Of a stretch of 64,000 nucleotides of DNA, positions 1-9,095 are shown piece by piece (position 1 is the stretch's first letter; each line of letters begins with the position of its first letter). The notes below the pieces were generated by a model, which did no database searches, was not told where the DNA came from, and saw nothing but the letters and a program-made list of their open reading frames with translations. The translations under genes and the position numbers were made by a program. Source of the DNA: Streptomyces sp. Edi4 (GTDB lineage: Bacteria > Actinomycetota > Actinomycetes > Streptomycetales > Streptomycetaceae); contig NZ_JBEJGY010000004.1 in assembly GCF_040253615.1 (NCBI RefSeq), forward strand, positions 1,178,001 to 1,242,000, given 5' to 3'.

Positions 1-3000
1 AGGGTGATCGCGAGGTTGGACCGACAGGCGAGCACGTCGGGGTGGGTGGGGCCGAACCGCTCCAACAGGCCCTTCAGCGCGGTCCTTTCCCAGCGTTCGG
101 CTAGGTCGGGGCGGCCCATGTCGCCGTAGGCGTTGGCGAGGTTGATCGCCGCGCACAGCGTGAACGGGTGGCGCGGGCCCAGGACTTCCTCAAGGGCGGC
201 CCGCACGTCCTCGCCGCCCCGCGCCGCCTCCTCCGCGGCGCCCAGCCCGCGCTGGTAGATGTGGACGTTGTTGCGGCAGGCCAGCGTGAAGGGGTGCTCC
301 TCGCCCAGGGTGCTCCGGTAGCCCTCCAGGGCCTGGAGGGCCAGGTCGAGCGCGGTCTGGCGGTCCCTGGTCGCGGAGAAGTCGGCGGCCAGGTTGAGGA
401 GGCAGGCGAGGGCGTCGGGCGCCTTGGTGCCGTACCGGCCGCGGTAGCGGTTGTACGTTTCCTCGGTCAGCCGTTTCGCCTCGTGCGGATGGCCCGCCTT
501 GCGCAGCGAGACCGCGAGGCTCTTGGCGGTGCGCAGCGCCTCGGGCACGTCGGCGTTCAGCACCCGCTCGAAGGCGGCCACCACTTCCCGCAGCAGCTGT
601 ACCGAGGCCGTGTAGTCGCCGCTCTCGCGCAGGTCGCGCGCGAGGTGGCCCTTGGTGGTGAGGGTGAAGGGGTGGTCGTCGCCGAGCAGGGCGCTGCGCC
701 GCTCCACGGTCTCCTCGTCGAGGCGGCGGGCCGCCTCGCTGTCGCCGCTGAGCCGGTAGTCGATGGCGAGGTTGTTCGCGGCGATCAGGGTGCGCGGGTG
801 GTTCTCGCCGAAGATCTGCCGCAGCCCGTGGTAGATCCGCAGGTCACGGGTGAGCGCTTCGTCGAACCTGCCGAGGGCGCGCAGATCGGCCGCGAGGCTT
901 CCGGTGGTGATGAGGATGCTGGGGTGGTCGTCGCCCGGGTGGTCCCTGTGCAGGACGCTGATCTGACGGGCGAGGGTGTCCTCGTCCATCGCCCGTGCCT
1001 CCTGGTACTTGCCCTGGGCGCGCAGGGCGTTGGCCAGCTCGAAGCGGATGTTGAGGGTCTGGAGGTCGTTCTCGCCCAGCTCGCGGGTCCAGACCTTGTT
1101 GAGCTGGGTGCCCAGCACCCGGGCGCTCTCCAGTTCACCGCGCTTGAGCAGATAGCGGATGCGGTCGACCATGAGCTGGCGGACCTTCTCCTCGTCGCAG
1201 TCGGCGATGCCGGACGCGCTCAGGTGCGGCCAGATCAGTTCGAAACTGGGCCAGCTCTTGGGGTCGTTGACGGGGTTGTCGCGGTCGACGCCCTCGACGG
1301 GGCGGGCCTCGGCGAGGATGCGGTGCACCTCGTGCTTGGCGGTGTCGGCCTCCTCGTCGCTGAGCCCGGCCCGCACCGCCGCCTGGACCAGGCGGTGCAC
1401 CTGGATGCTGCTGTCCGCCGGGTCGACCTTGGCGAGCGCGAAACGGTTCAGGGTCTGGATGACCTTGCCGAGCATGTAGCGTTCGCGCAGGTCCGGGTCG
1501 TAGGGCAGCAGGGACTCGAACATCGAGTCGCTGCCGATGAGCCGCATCGAGATCGGTTCGGCGGAGAAGAACGAGCAGAGTTCGAGCAGGCGTACCGCCG
1601 CCTTGGACTCGTCGCGCAGCCGGCTGATGGAGATGTTCCAGGTCGCGCCGATCTGCTCCGAGTAGTCCTCGGGCTTGCCGAGCGAGAGCACCTTGGTGCT
1701 CTGTTCCCTGAGCTGATCCACATAGGCGTCGACCGGTGTCGCCGTCTCGGCGAGCCAGGCCGCCGCGACCTCCACGGCCAGCGGCAGGTCGCCGACCGCG
1801 TCGGCCACCCGGTCGGCGTCGGCGACCGGCAGCTTGGTCACCCGGCGGCACAGGTGCTCGATGCTCTCGGGCCGGGTGAAGACCTCCACCTCCATGGCCT
1901 CCACCTGCGTCGAGGCCGGCTTGTTGCGGCAGGTCGCCAGGATGTGGCCGTAGGTCTCGCCGGAGATGGGCTCGATGTCGTCGGGGAGCAGCTTGATGGC
2001 CCGGTCCAGGTCTTCGACGTTGTCGAAGATCAGCAGCCAGCGCGAGTAGGGGGCGCCGCGCCGCAGGGCCTGCAACGCGGCGGCGGCCGCCTCGGCCACC
2101 ACGTCGCCGGCCCTGAGGTCCATCTCCTGGGCCAGCTCGGCGAGCGAGGAGACGACCCGGTCGGGCTGCTCGGCCTCGATCCACCACACCAGGTCGTAGT
2201 CGGCGCGGAAGCGGTGGGCGTATTCGCGGGCCACCTGGGTCTTGCCGACGCCGCCGAGGCCGTAGAGGACCTGCGGGAAGCGCTGGGCGGAGCGGCCGTC
2301 GCCGCGCAGCTGGTCCCGCAGCCGCTCGAGGACGGAGGTGCGGCCGGTGAACCAGGCGTGCCGGGGGCGTACGTTCCAGATCTTGGGCACGCTGCCGGGA
2401 TAGCGCGGTCCGGCGGGCCCGGCCGCGAGCGAGGTGGCGGCGTCGGCCCGGTCGAACGCCTGGAGCAGGGCGCCCGCCGCGTCGTTCTCGTCCAGGCGTA
2501 CGAGATCGACGACGCCACGGCTGCTGAGCGGCGGGCTGAGGCGTACGTCGCCGACGCGGACGGGCAGGATCTGGCGCCGTCCGCCCCCCGGGTCGAGCCC
2601 GGCGCCGCTCTCCCACAGGGCCCGGGCGCGCTCGGCGTTGAGGTAGGCCTGTGAGACCACCGGGATGACCCGGTAGCCGACGCCCGCGCTGAACTCGGCC
2701 TCCACCGCTGCCGATTGGGCCGTGCGGATGTCGACGGGCACGGCGTGGAAGCCGGCCGTGGTCAGCACGTGGACCAGCCAGTCCGCCCACATCTGGTCCT
2801 CGGCGACATGGGTCAGGACCAGGTTGGACGCGGGCATGGGCCTGCGCCGGGTGTAGGCGGCGACGTGGGTGAGCCGGTCGGCCTCGTCCATCGGGGGCAG
2901 CGAGTTGACCATGCCGCCGGTCAGGACGGAGGTGAGCCGTTCACAGGCGCTGAGCATGGAGCTGCTGACGTTGGGCGCGTCGCCGAAGGTGGCCAGGATC

Positions 3001-3824
3001 TCCTCGTAGGCGTAGAAGGGCCGGTAGGGAACCTCGACCGTGCCCCAGTAGTTGCCGAGTTCGTCGGCGCCCAGGCCGCTCGGGAAGCCCGGGAAGCTCT
3101 CGCGGGCCAGGGCCCGCCCGGCGTCCGCTTTCTCCTTCTCGCCGTCGTCGATGCGCATGGGGACGGGCAGGATGCGGATGCGCCGGTCGTGGTAGCGCTC
3201 CTCGATGTCGCGGGCCACCGCGGAGGCGCCGTCGATGCTCTGGTCGCTCAACGTGAAGCAGACGACGAGGACTTCGGGCATCTGCACGGTGCAGATGTCG
3301 GCGATGTCGCTGAGGCCGGTGCGGCTGTCGATGAGGGTGTAGTCGTAGTGGCGCTGCATGTCCTCGCGCATGGCGTCGAAGAACTGGCCGCCGCCGAACC
3401 GCTCGTGGAAGTCGTCCCAGTCCAACTTTCCGACGATGGAGGGGTAGTCGCGGTTGCGGCGGCCCGCCGAGAGGAAGTCCAGGCTGCCGCCCTGGGGGAA
3501 GTTCCAGTTGAGGGAGGTGGCGTGGGGGCGCACCCGGGCGTACTCGCGGTGCCAGTCCGGGGCGCGGTCGGCGGGGCGCCTGGCCTCGTCCTGGTAGTCG
3601 GTGATCAGGTTGATCAGGCCCGGGGTCGCCTCCAGGTCGGCGAGGTCGAGGAAGGGGTGGAAGAACCGGTGCAGGCCGGGTGCCTCCAGGTCCCAGTCGA
3701 CGGCGAGGACCCGGTATCCGTTGGCCGCCAGGATCCACGCGCAGTTGGCGAGCGCCATGGTCCGTCCGGTGCCGCCCTTGTACGAGTAGAACGTGACGAC
3801 GGTCCCGTTGCGGTTCTCAGTCAT
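1..3824 (-). CDS. fxsT: FxSxx-COOH system ParA-like/TIR/NB-ARC/TPR protein FxsT (3' end cut by window edge)
   Basis: Large multidomain signal-transduction-type ATPase of the FxSxx-COOH peptide system; about 1,274 codons are visible and no stop is reached at base 1. In order: an N-terminal P-loop of the KGGTGR (ParA/MinD-like) type at residues 16-21, a TIR-like segment starting near residue 330, an NB-ARC ATPase with Walker A GLGGVGKT near residue 520, and TPR-like helical repeats from about residue 885 to the edge. The start ATG (3822-3824) overlaps the fxsC stop by 8 bases, so the two are translationally coupled. The architecture resembles STAND/NLR-type sensors; its biochemical role in Fxs loci is not established to my knowledge. 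Family assignment is firm because fxsC, fxsB and fxsA lie immediately upstream. Confidence 0.9.
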   Translation of the reverse strand, partial: MTENRNGTVVTFYSYKGGTGRTMALANCAWILAANGYRVLAVDWDLEAPGLHRFFHPFLDLADLEATPGLINLITDYQDEARRPADRAPDWHREYARVRPHATSLNWNFPQGGSLDFLSAGRRNRDYPSIVGKLDWDDFHERFGGGQFFDAMREDMQRHYDYTLIDSRTGLSDIADICTVQMPEVLVVCFTLSDQSIDGASAVARDIEERYHDRRIRILPVPMRIDDGEKEKADAGRALARESFPGFPSGLGADELGNYWGTVEVPYRPFYAYEEILATFGDAPNVSSSMLSACERLTSVLTGGMVNSLPPMDEADRLTHVAAYTRRRPMPASNLVLTHVAEDQMWADWLVHVLTTAGFHAVPVDIRTAQSAAVEAEFSAGVGYRVIPVVSQAYLNAERARALWESGAGLDPGGGRRQILPVRVGDVRLSPPLSSRGVVDLVRLDENDAAGALLQAFDRADAATSLAAGPAGPRYPGSVPKIWNVRPRHAWFTGRTSVLERLRDQLRGDGRSAQRFPQVLYGLGGVGKTQVAREYAHRFRADYDLVWWIEAEQPDRVVSSLAELAQEMDLRAGDVVAEAAAAALQALRRGAPYSRWLLIFDNVEDLDRAIKLLPDDIEPISGETYGHILATCRNKPASTQVEAMEVEVFTRPESIEHLCRRVTKLPVADADRVADAVGDLPLAVEVAAAWLAETATPVDAYVDQLREQSTKVLSLGKPEDYSEQIGATWNISISRLRDESKAAVRLLELCSFFSAEPISMRLIGSDSMFESLLPYDPDLRERYMLGKVIQTLNRFALAKVDPADSSIQVHRLVQAAVRAGLSDEEADTAKHEVHRILAEARPVEGVDRDNPVNDPKSWPSFELIWPHLSASGIADCDEEKVRQLMVDRIRYLLKRGELESARVLGTQLNKVWTRELGENDLQTLNIRFELANALRAQGKYQEARAMDEDTLARQISVLHRDHPGDDHPSILITTGSLAADLRALGRFDEALTRDLRIYHGLRQIFGENHPRTLIAANNLAIDYRLSGDSEAARRLDEETVERRSALLGDDHPFTLTTKGHLARDLRESGDYTASVQLLREVVAAFERVLNADVPEALRTAKSLAVSLRKAGHPHEAKRLTEETYNRYRGRYGTKAPDALACLLNLAADFSATRDRQTALDLALQALEGYRSTLGEEHPFTLACRNNVHIYQRGLGAAEEAARGGEDVRAALEEVLGPRHPFTLCAAINLANAYGDMGRPDLAERWERTALKGLLERFGPTHPDVLACRSNLAIT

Positions 3825-5166
3825 CTGATGAGCCCTCCGCCTTATCAGCGTGATTCTTGTCCTGGTCCGCGCTGTGACCTCGGCCGCCGAAGGCGTTGAC
3901 GCCGTAGCCGATCCCGCCCGGCAGCACGCGGGGCATGGGCCCGCCGCTGCCGGGCGGTGGATAGGTCGGCGCGTTGGCCTCGAAGTGTCTGACCGCCGCC
4001 TTCACGGCACCGGGAATCGCCTTGCTGAAGGCTTCCAGGCTGGGCAGTCCCGCGCTCGGCGTGCGGTGCCCGTCGCTCTCGTCCGCCCGGGGGGCCAGCA
4101 CGGCGTCGGTCTCCCGCGCCAGGTCGTCGGCGCGGGCGTGCTCCTGGGGGTCGGCCGCGTTGCCGGGGATCATGACGCTGATCCAGGGCCTGCGGGTCGC
4201 GCACAGCCGCTCCACCAGCTCGCGTCTGCGCCGCGCGTCGAGGGCCCAGCGATCCAGCAGCAGCAGCCCGGGACCGGGGGACGCGGAGGCCAGCAACCGC
4301 TGCGGCTCGGCCTCGAAGTCGCTGAGGTGCACGGCGTAGTTCAGATTGCGTACGACGTCGACGGTGTGGTCGGCGAGGGGGCGTGAGGAGACCGGATGGT
4401 AGGGGTTCCAGTCCAGGGCCTCGCTTCCGTAGCAGTCCGGGCCGCGCCCGGCGGGCAGGGTCGAGCGGGAGCAGGCGAGGACGGAGACCTCCATGTCGCG
4501 TGCGGGTCCGCCGGTGGGACCGAAGGCGGGCGGCACCTTGGCGTAATCCAGATGCGGGTCGCCGGGTTGCAGCTCGGACTGCTGGGCCACGTTCACGATG
4601 CGTTTGGCGAGCCGGTAGACGGCGCGCTCGTACTGGTCGCGCAGGTAGTTGAGCTTGATGAGGCCGTAGAAGCCCTCGTCGGCGTACTCCTCGCCGAAGG
4701 TGGCGTGGTTGAACTGGAGCCGTTCGGCGGGCTGGGGCAGTTGCCTGGCGGGCACCGGAACCCACAGCGCGGGCACGACGCCGGTCACCGGGTTGCTGTT
4801 GTTGTAGCTGTTACGGGTGTTCTGTGCGGCGGCCCGGCTGGAGAAGGCGAACCATTCGCGGCCGCACTGCTCGCTGAGGAAATACCTCGGTGAATACAGC
4901 GGAACGAACACCTTGCAGAAGGCCAGCGCCTCCGAGAGCCGTTCCTGCCACCCCTCTCCCGGCTGCATCTGCTGGTCCATGAAGCCGGCGCTGCCGGCCG
5001 GAAGGGGCGTCAGCTGCATCACATGCGCGCAGAGGTCCCGGAAGAAGCGCTGGACCCAGAGGTTGGGGTCCTTGTCCTTGGGGTCGCTCTTGGGCGTGTG
5101 CGCGTAGCTGAGGAAGAAGTAGGGCTTCTGCCCGTCGTCACCGGCCCCCACTGATCCGTGCACCAC
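3817..5166 (-). CDS. fxsC: TIR-like protein FxsC
   Basis: 449-aa TIR-like protein of the FxSxx-COOH system. The N-terminal half has a TIR-type fold: FFLSYAHTP at about residues 17-25, then a VFVPLYSPRYFLSEQCGREW stretch near residue 90 that contains the helix where TIR enzymes place their catalytic Glu. The C-terminal third is Gly/Pro-rich and poorly conserved in appearance. The 8-base overlap with fxsT downstream indicates co-translation. A 31-base perfect hairpin lies upstream, between this gene and fxsB, so it may have its own promoter in the roughly 160 bases before its ATG. NAD-cleaving activity cannot be judged from sequence alone. Confidence 0.9.
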   Translation of the reverse strand: MVHGSVGAGDDGQKPYFFLSYAHTPKSDPKDKDPNLWVQRFFRDLCAHVMQLTPLPAGSAGFMDQQMQPGEGWQERLSEALAFCKVFVPLYSPRYFLSEQCGREWFAFSSRAAAQNTRNSYNNSNPVTGVVPALWVPVPARQLPQPAERLQFNHATFGEEYADEGFYGLIKLNYLRDQYERAVYRLAKRIVNVAQQSELQPGDPHLDYAKVPPAFGPTGGPARDMEVSVLACSRSTLPAGRGPDCYGSEALDWNPYHPVSSRPLADHTVDVVRNLNYAVHLSDFEAEPQRLLASASPGPGLLLLDRWALDARRRRELVERLCATRRPWISVMIPGNAADPQEHARADDLARETDAVLAPRADESDGHRTPSAGLPSLEAFSKAIPGAVKAAVRHFEANAPTYPPPGSGGPMPRVLPGGIGYGVNAFGGRGHSADQDKNHADKAEGSSDD

Positions 5167-5326
5167 TGTCTCCCCCGGTCCAAGTGGATGGGTCCTCAGT
5201 GTAGGAACGGAAGATTCTCCGGCGGAACAGAACGAACAAACCCAGTAGGGCGGCGCCGCGCGGAACTTCGATCAGATCATGACCGAAATCATGCGCCGCA
5301 CCGCGAGTCGATCAATCAAAAGGTGG

Positions 5327-5357
5327 GTGAATTCCCGCGATTCGCGCGGGAATTCAC
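5327..5357 (-). terminator. Perfect 13-bp-stem hairpin directly after fxsB stop
   Basis: GTGAATTCCCGCG (5327-5339) and its exact reverse complement (5345-5357) are separated by five bases. The hairpin abuts the fxsB TGA (5358-5360). On the minus strand a short run of four T follows a few bases later. It could end most fxsAB transcripts and so set maturase expression apart from fxsC-fxsT, or serve as an operator. Confidence 0.6.
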
Positions 5358-7787
5358 TCAGCTCGTTCCTTCGAGGCGGGCCGTCCACTCGGCGCGGTGG
5401 CGCCGCGCGGACCGGTCGGCGGCCGCGCGCGCCGCCGCCGTGACGGGCTCGTCCAGCCAGCCCCCCACGGTCTCGCCCATGCTCGTGACGAACTCCCGCC
5501 CCAGGTCGCTGAGGGAGCCGGAGCCAAGCAGCTCCTCGACCGCCCGCGCCGTCTGCACACGCCAACGGGCGAACTCGGCCTCGGCGGCGACGCGTTCGGC
5601 CGCCCCGGCCGCCCGCACGCGGCGCACTCGCCAGAAGTCGGTTACCGCGATGTGCGCGTACGTCCCCTGCAACAGGCCCGCCAGGGGGCGCGGGTCGGGG
5701 CGCCAGGGGGCGTAGTACAGGGCGCGGTCCGCCGGGTCGTACAGGTCGACGGCGTCGAGAACGGCGGCGAGCTTCACATGCTGGAACTCGTGCACGATGA
5801 GCAGGGCCAGCTGGTCGGGCGATGAGGGCCTGGCCGCGCCGATCGCGCCCCACGCCTCCTTGCAGGCGGCGCTGACATTGCTGCCGTCCGGCGCGTGCAG
5901 GGGGGTGATCAGACGCAGGCCCGCGGCCACGCCGTCGGCGTAGGCGGGCAGTTCGCGCCGGATGAGCGCCCAGGCGCCTGCGAGGTCGTCGGCCCACCGC
6001 TTGGCCTCGTCGGCCGCCGTCCGCCGGGCGACGGGCCACCTGTGGCAGTCCCGCAGCGGGTCGGTGTCCTCGATGGCGACGCTCCAGCCCTGCCCCTCGA
6101 AGAGGCGTACGGGCTGCCAGTGCGGGACGGGACCGTCCAGGCCCTCGTGCCAGCCGATGTCGAGCCGCCGGGCACCGGCGCACACCGTGAACCCCTCGGG
6201 TCCCGCGCTCACTTCGGCCAGGTCCGCCCCTTCGCCGAGGTGGACGCTGCCCAGTCCCGGCAGGCGCAGCACGCCGTCGCGCGGGGCGAGGCGCACGCCG
6301 CGGTCGAGTCTGGCGCGCAGCACGGTGGCCGCCGCGATCTCGGCGAGACCCTGGGCCGGCGCCGCTCGGCCCTCGAGCACGCTCAGCGCCCACGGCCGGG
6401 TGTAGGGGTGGGCGAGGACCGTGTCGAGCGCGGCGGGCACCTCGGCGTCCAGATCGGTCAGGAGCTCCCAGGCCGCCGCGCCCTCGCGGTCGGAGAGCGC
6501 GACGCGGCCGCTGACGGCGGCGAGCAGTTCCTGGTTGATCTCCAGCTGGGCGGCGGCCAGCCGCGCGATGGTGTCCGCGCCACCGAAACCGGCGGCGAGG
6601 TCGTCGAAGTCGCCCCGCGACATGGTTAGTTCCGCGGCGGGGGCGCGCGGCGGCGCGGGCACGGCCGCCTCGCGGTCCCTGATGGTGGTGATGAGCGCGA
6701 GGAGGTCGGGGCAGAACACGGACGGGTTGTCGAAGCCGTTTCGGGTGCGGTAGCGGTGGGCGTAGAGGCCGCCGCCGCAGGAGGCCACGACGGGGCACGC
6801 CCGGCACTGCGCGCACAACTGCTCGATGCCCTGCTGGCGGGCGAGCATGCCGGGGTGGCGCAGGACGTCGTCGAGCGAGTGCGTGAAGACGTCCATGCCG
6901 GTGGCCGGGGCGCCGTCGTAGGACGTCTTGAGGCTGTCGGCCTGTTCGAAGGTGCCGTCGGTCTCGATCACCACGAGGTCGGCGGGGGCGAGCCCGAGCG
7001 ATTCGGTGAGGCTGCTCTCGCCCCGCAGGGTGCGCAGTACGGAGTCGAAGACGCGGACCGGGACGGTGCGTCCCGCCGCGTCCCAGCGCCGGTAGACGGC
7101 GTCCAGCCAGTCGGCGTACGGGGTGGCGGCGCCCCGGGGGCGGGGCGGCGGGGTGTCCCAGGTGGCGTGCGGCAGCAGGAAGTCGATTTGGGGCGGGGCG
7201 AGTTCGACGAGCGCGTCGTACACCGCGACCGGGTCGTTCTCGATGTCGATGGTGCACAGCAGGCCCGCGAACAGGGGGCGGTAGCGCGGGCGGCTGAGCA
7301 GCTGGACGGCGCGGATGACCTTGTCATGGCTGCTGCGGCCGTCGGCGTAGCGGCGGTGGCGGTCGTTGGAGACCTTGTCGCCGTCGAGCGACACCCCGAT
7401 CCTGACACCGAGTTCGAGGAACAGCTCGCAGAACTTCTCATCCAGGAGGACCCCGTTGGTGTGCATGCGCAGATCGAGCGCGCTCACCCCGCGCAGGGCC
7501 CGCCGCAGCTCCTCGGCGGCCCGCCGCAGCCGGTCGGGGCCGGCGAGCAGTGGTTCGCCGCCGTGCAGAACGACGTGGACGGTGGCGAGCCGGTGGCGCC
7601 GGGCGTGCTCGGCGATGCGGTCCGCCACCCGGGTGAGGATGGCGGCGGAGACGGCCATGGGCCGTCCGCGCCAGCTCGTGTCCGCGTGTTCGTAGACGTA
7701 GCAGTGATCACACGCCAGGTCGCAGCGGCTGTGCACTTTCAGGACGAACTGCGACAGAGCGGGCTGGGTCGGCCGGTCCCGGTCCAT
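5358..7787 (-). CDS. fxsB: FxsB family radical SAM/SPASM peptide maturase with HExxH extension
   Basis: 809-aa maturase that modifies the FxsA precursor. The radical SAM CX3CX2C motif is at C22, C26 and C29 (CDLACDHCYVYEH). A SPASM-type cysteine cluster for auxiliary Fe-S binding lies at about residues 325-360 (CAQCRACPVVASCGGG). The C-terminal third is a fused domain with an intact HExxH motif (H666-E-F-Q-H670), as in the aKG-HExxH peptide beta-hydroxylase family attached to some FxsB proteins. The ATG at 7785-7787 is chosen because it precedes the conserved rSAM start and lies 20 bases after the fxsA stop. FxsB enzymes are known to form three-residue cyclophanes (aromatic ring to beta-carbon); crosslinking of the FQS motif here is inferred. 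Confidence 0.95.
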   Translation of the reverse strand: MDRDRPTQPALSQFVLKVHSRCDLACDHCYVYEHADTSWRGRPMAVSAAILTRVADRIAEHARRHRLATVHVVLHGGEPLLAGPDRLRRAAEELRRALRGVSALDLRMHTNGVLLDEKFCELFLELGVRIGVSLDGDKVSNDRHRRYADGRSSHDKVIRAVQLLSRPRYRPLFAGLLCTIDIENDPVAVYDALVELAPPQIDFLLPHATWDTPPPRPRGAATPYADWLDAVYRRWDAAGRTVPVRVFDSVLRTLRGESSLTESLGLAPADLVVIETDGTFEQADSLKTSYDGAPATGMDVFTHSLDDVLRHPGMLARQQGIEQLCAQCRACPVVASCGGGLYAHRYRTRNGFDNPSVFCPDLLALITTIRDREAAVPAPPRAPAAELTMSRGDFDDLAAGFGGADTIARLAAAQLEINQELLAAVSGRVALSDREGAAAWELLTDLDAEVPAALDTVLAHPYTRPWALSVLEGRAAPAQGLAEIAAATVLRARLDRGVRLAPRDGVLRLPGLGSVHLGEGADLAEVSAGPEGFTVCAGARRLDIGWHEGLDGPVPHWQPVRLFEGQGWSVAIEDTDPLRDCHRWPVARRTAADEAKRWADDLAGAWALIRRELPAYADGVAAGLRLITPLHAPDGSNVSAACKEAWGAIGAARPSSPDQLALLIVHEFQHVKLAAVLDAVDLYDPADRALYYAPWRPDPRPLAGLLQGTYAHIAVTDFWRVRRVRAAGAAERVAAEAEFARWRVQTARAVEELLGSGSLSDLGREFVTSMGETVGGWLDEPVTAAARAAADRSARRHRAEWTARLEGTS

Positions 7788-7807
7788 GGAGAGTGTCGGT
7801 CCGCTCG

Positions 7808-7999
7808 TCAGAGTGCCGACTGGAAGGCCGAGACGCCGGGCACCCCGGGGGCGGCGCCGGTCGTCAGCACCCGGGTCAGGCTCGCGGGGGCGAGGCCGGC
7901 GCTCTGCGCCGCGGCCCGCCGCGTCAGCGGCAGCCGCCGGCCGGCGGGCCGGTGCGGGGCGGGGCCGGGCCGTTGGGCCGCCGAGACGAGAGCTTCCAC
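7808..7999 (-). CDS. fxsA: FxSxx-COOH RiPP precursor peptide FxsA
   Basis: 63-aa precursor ending in the diagnostic C-terminus SAFQSAL, i.e. F-x-S-x-x-COOH. The single Phe near the C-terminus is the only aromatic residue, so it is the obvious modification site. The rest is an Ala/Pro/Arg-rich leader. The GTG start (7997-7999) is preceded by AAAGG at a suitable distance on the minus strand. It lies 20 bases before fxsB in the same direction. Such small precursors are easily missed; the evidence is the motif at the exact C-terminus plus the adjacent maturase. Confidence 0.9.
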   Translation of the reverse strand: MEALVSAAQRPGPAPHRPAGRRLPLTRRAAAQSAGLAPASLTRVLTTGAAPGVPGVSAFQSAL

Positions 8000-8467
8000 G
8001 TGAGCGCCTTTCGGATGGGAGCACCGTTCGCGCAACGGGTGCTCAGCGGGTGCTGTGGGGTCGCTGCGCGAAACGCGGCTCGTGGGACGGTGTGGGCCTG
8101 GGGGGCGTCGCGCGACGCGACCGGGCGCCGCGCCCGTGGGCGCTCACGCGCCACGGGCGACCGGTCCGGCCACGGCCGCCCCCTGGGACAGCCCAACGGC
8201 CCCGACCCGTGCCCGGGTTCGGCGTCGGCGCCCAAACCACCCGCATGAGTGGTTTCGGCACAGAGGGAAACAAAGGGAAGCGGCTCGCTCCGCACCCCCA
8301 GCCGCGGGAGCGACGATAGTCACCCTCCACCAGGAGCGGGGCCGATTACCAGATACGGGCGGGAAATCATCCCAAACGTGCGGGTGAACCGGACGAAGTG
8401 CGTACGTGGATGGTCACCGGGCGCGCCCCGCCTGCCTTTTCGCGTACGCCGCTCACCCGTTCAGCGT
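8000..8467. other. Long intergenic region upstream of fxsA
   Basis: About 470 bases between fxsA and the stop of the XRE/cupin regulator, both on the minus strand. I see no convincing gene; open frames here have low coding character. It must hold the fxsA promoter and a long 5' leader. Bases 8236-8290 contain an A/G-rich patch (plus-strand GGGAAACAAAGGGAAG) that stands out from the GC-rich surroundings. No clear -10/-35 pair could be assigned. Confidence 0.5.
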
Positions 8468-9040
8468 TCAGCGTTCATAGGGGACCGATACCGCCATCGT
8501 CATCTCGACCGGCTCGGGGCCCTCATTGCCGTAGGTGTGCGCCGTGTTGGCCTCGAACGAGGCCGAATGCCCGGCCGGGATGCGGTGGTCGACGCCGTCC
8601 ACCCGCAGGGTGAGCGTGCCGCGCGTGACATGGATGAGCTCGATGGTGCCGCCCGGGTGGGGGTCGGAGGGGCTGGCGTCGCCGGGCTCCAGGTGCCAGT
8701 GCCACAATTCGAGCGGGCCGGGCGCCTCGGTACCGGCGAGCAGCACACTGTGGCTGCCCCGCTCGCTCGACCAGAGCCGGACGGCCTGTTCGGGCGGGAC
8801 GACGCGCACGGTGGGGCCGCTCTCGTAGTCGAGCAGGGTGGTGATGCTCACGCCGAGCGCGTCACCGATCTTGACCACGGTGCCCACGCTGGGGTTGGTC
8901 CTGGCCTGCTCGATCTGGATGAGCATGCCGCGGCTGACTCCGGCGCGGGCCGCGAGCGCGTCCAGCGTGAAGCCGCGCTCGGTGCGCCAGCGCTTGACGC
9001 TGCGGGCCAGTGACTGGGTCAGCAGTTCGAGGTCCGACAC
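8468..9040 (-). CDS. XRE family regulator with cupin sensor domain
   Basis: 190-aa transcription factor. Residues 10-70 form an XRE-type helix-turn-helix (LDALAARAGVSRGMLIQIEQ). Residues 105-185 form a cupin barrel (GGTIELIHVTRGTLTLRVDG), the usual ligand-sensing domain of SutR/PuuR-like repressors. ATG start at 9038-9040. An AT-rich 10-bp palindrome 56 bases upstream is a likely autoregulatory operator. The gene is followed on the same strand, after a long gap, by fxsA, but a regulatory link to Fxs is only conceivable, not shown. Confidence 0.9.
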   Translation of the reverse strand: MSDLELLTQSLARSVKRWRTERGFTLDALAARAGVSRGMLIQIEQARTNPSVGTVVKIGDALGVSITTLLDYESGPTVRVVPPEQAVRLWSSERGSHSVLLAGTEAPGPLELWHWHLEPGDASPSDPHPGGTIELIHVTRGTLTLRVDGVDHRIPAGHSASFEANTAHTYGNEGPEPVEMTMAVSVPYER

Positions 9041-9095
9041 ATTCCGTCCAAGGGGTGGGCCCGGGAAGGCCGTCCAGTACCGCGATGACGGAGTC

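Noticed and set aside
168..2654. 828-codon open frame on the plus strand
   Set aside because: It is antisense to fxsT, whose minus-strand translation shows clear ParA, NB-ARC and TPR motifs; the plus frame is a GC-bias shadow without domains.
8043..8330. 95-codon minus-strand frame upstream of fxsA
   Set aside because: Arg/Pro/Gly-rich with no recognisable domain and no ribosome site; more likely promoter and leader sequence.
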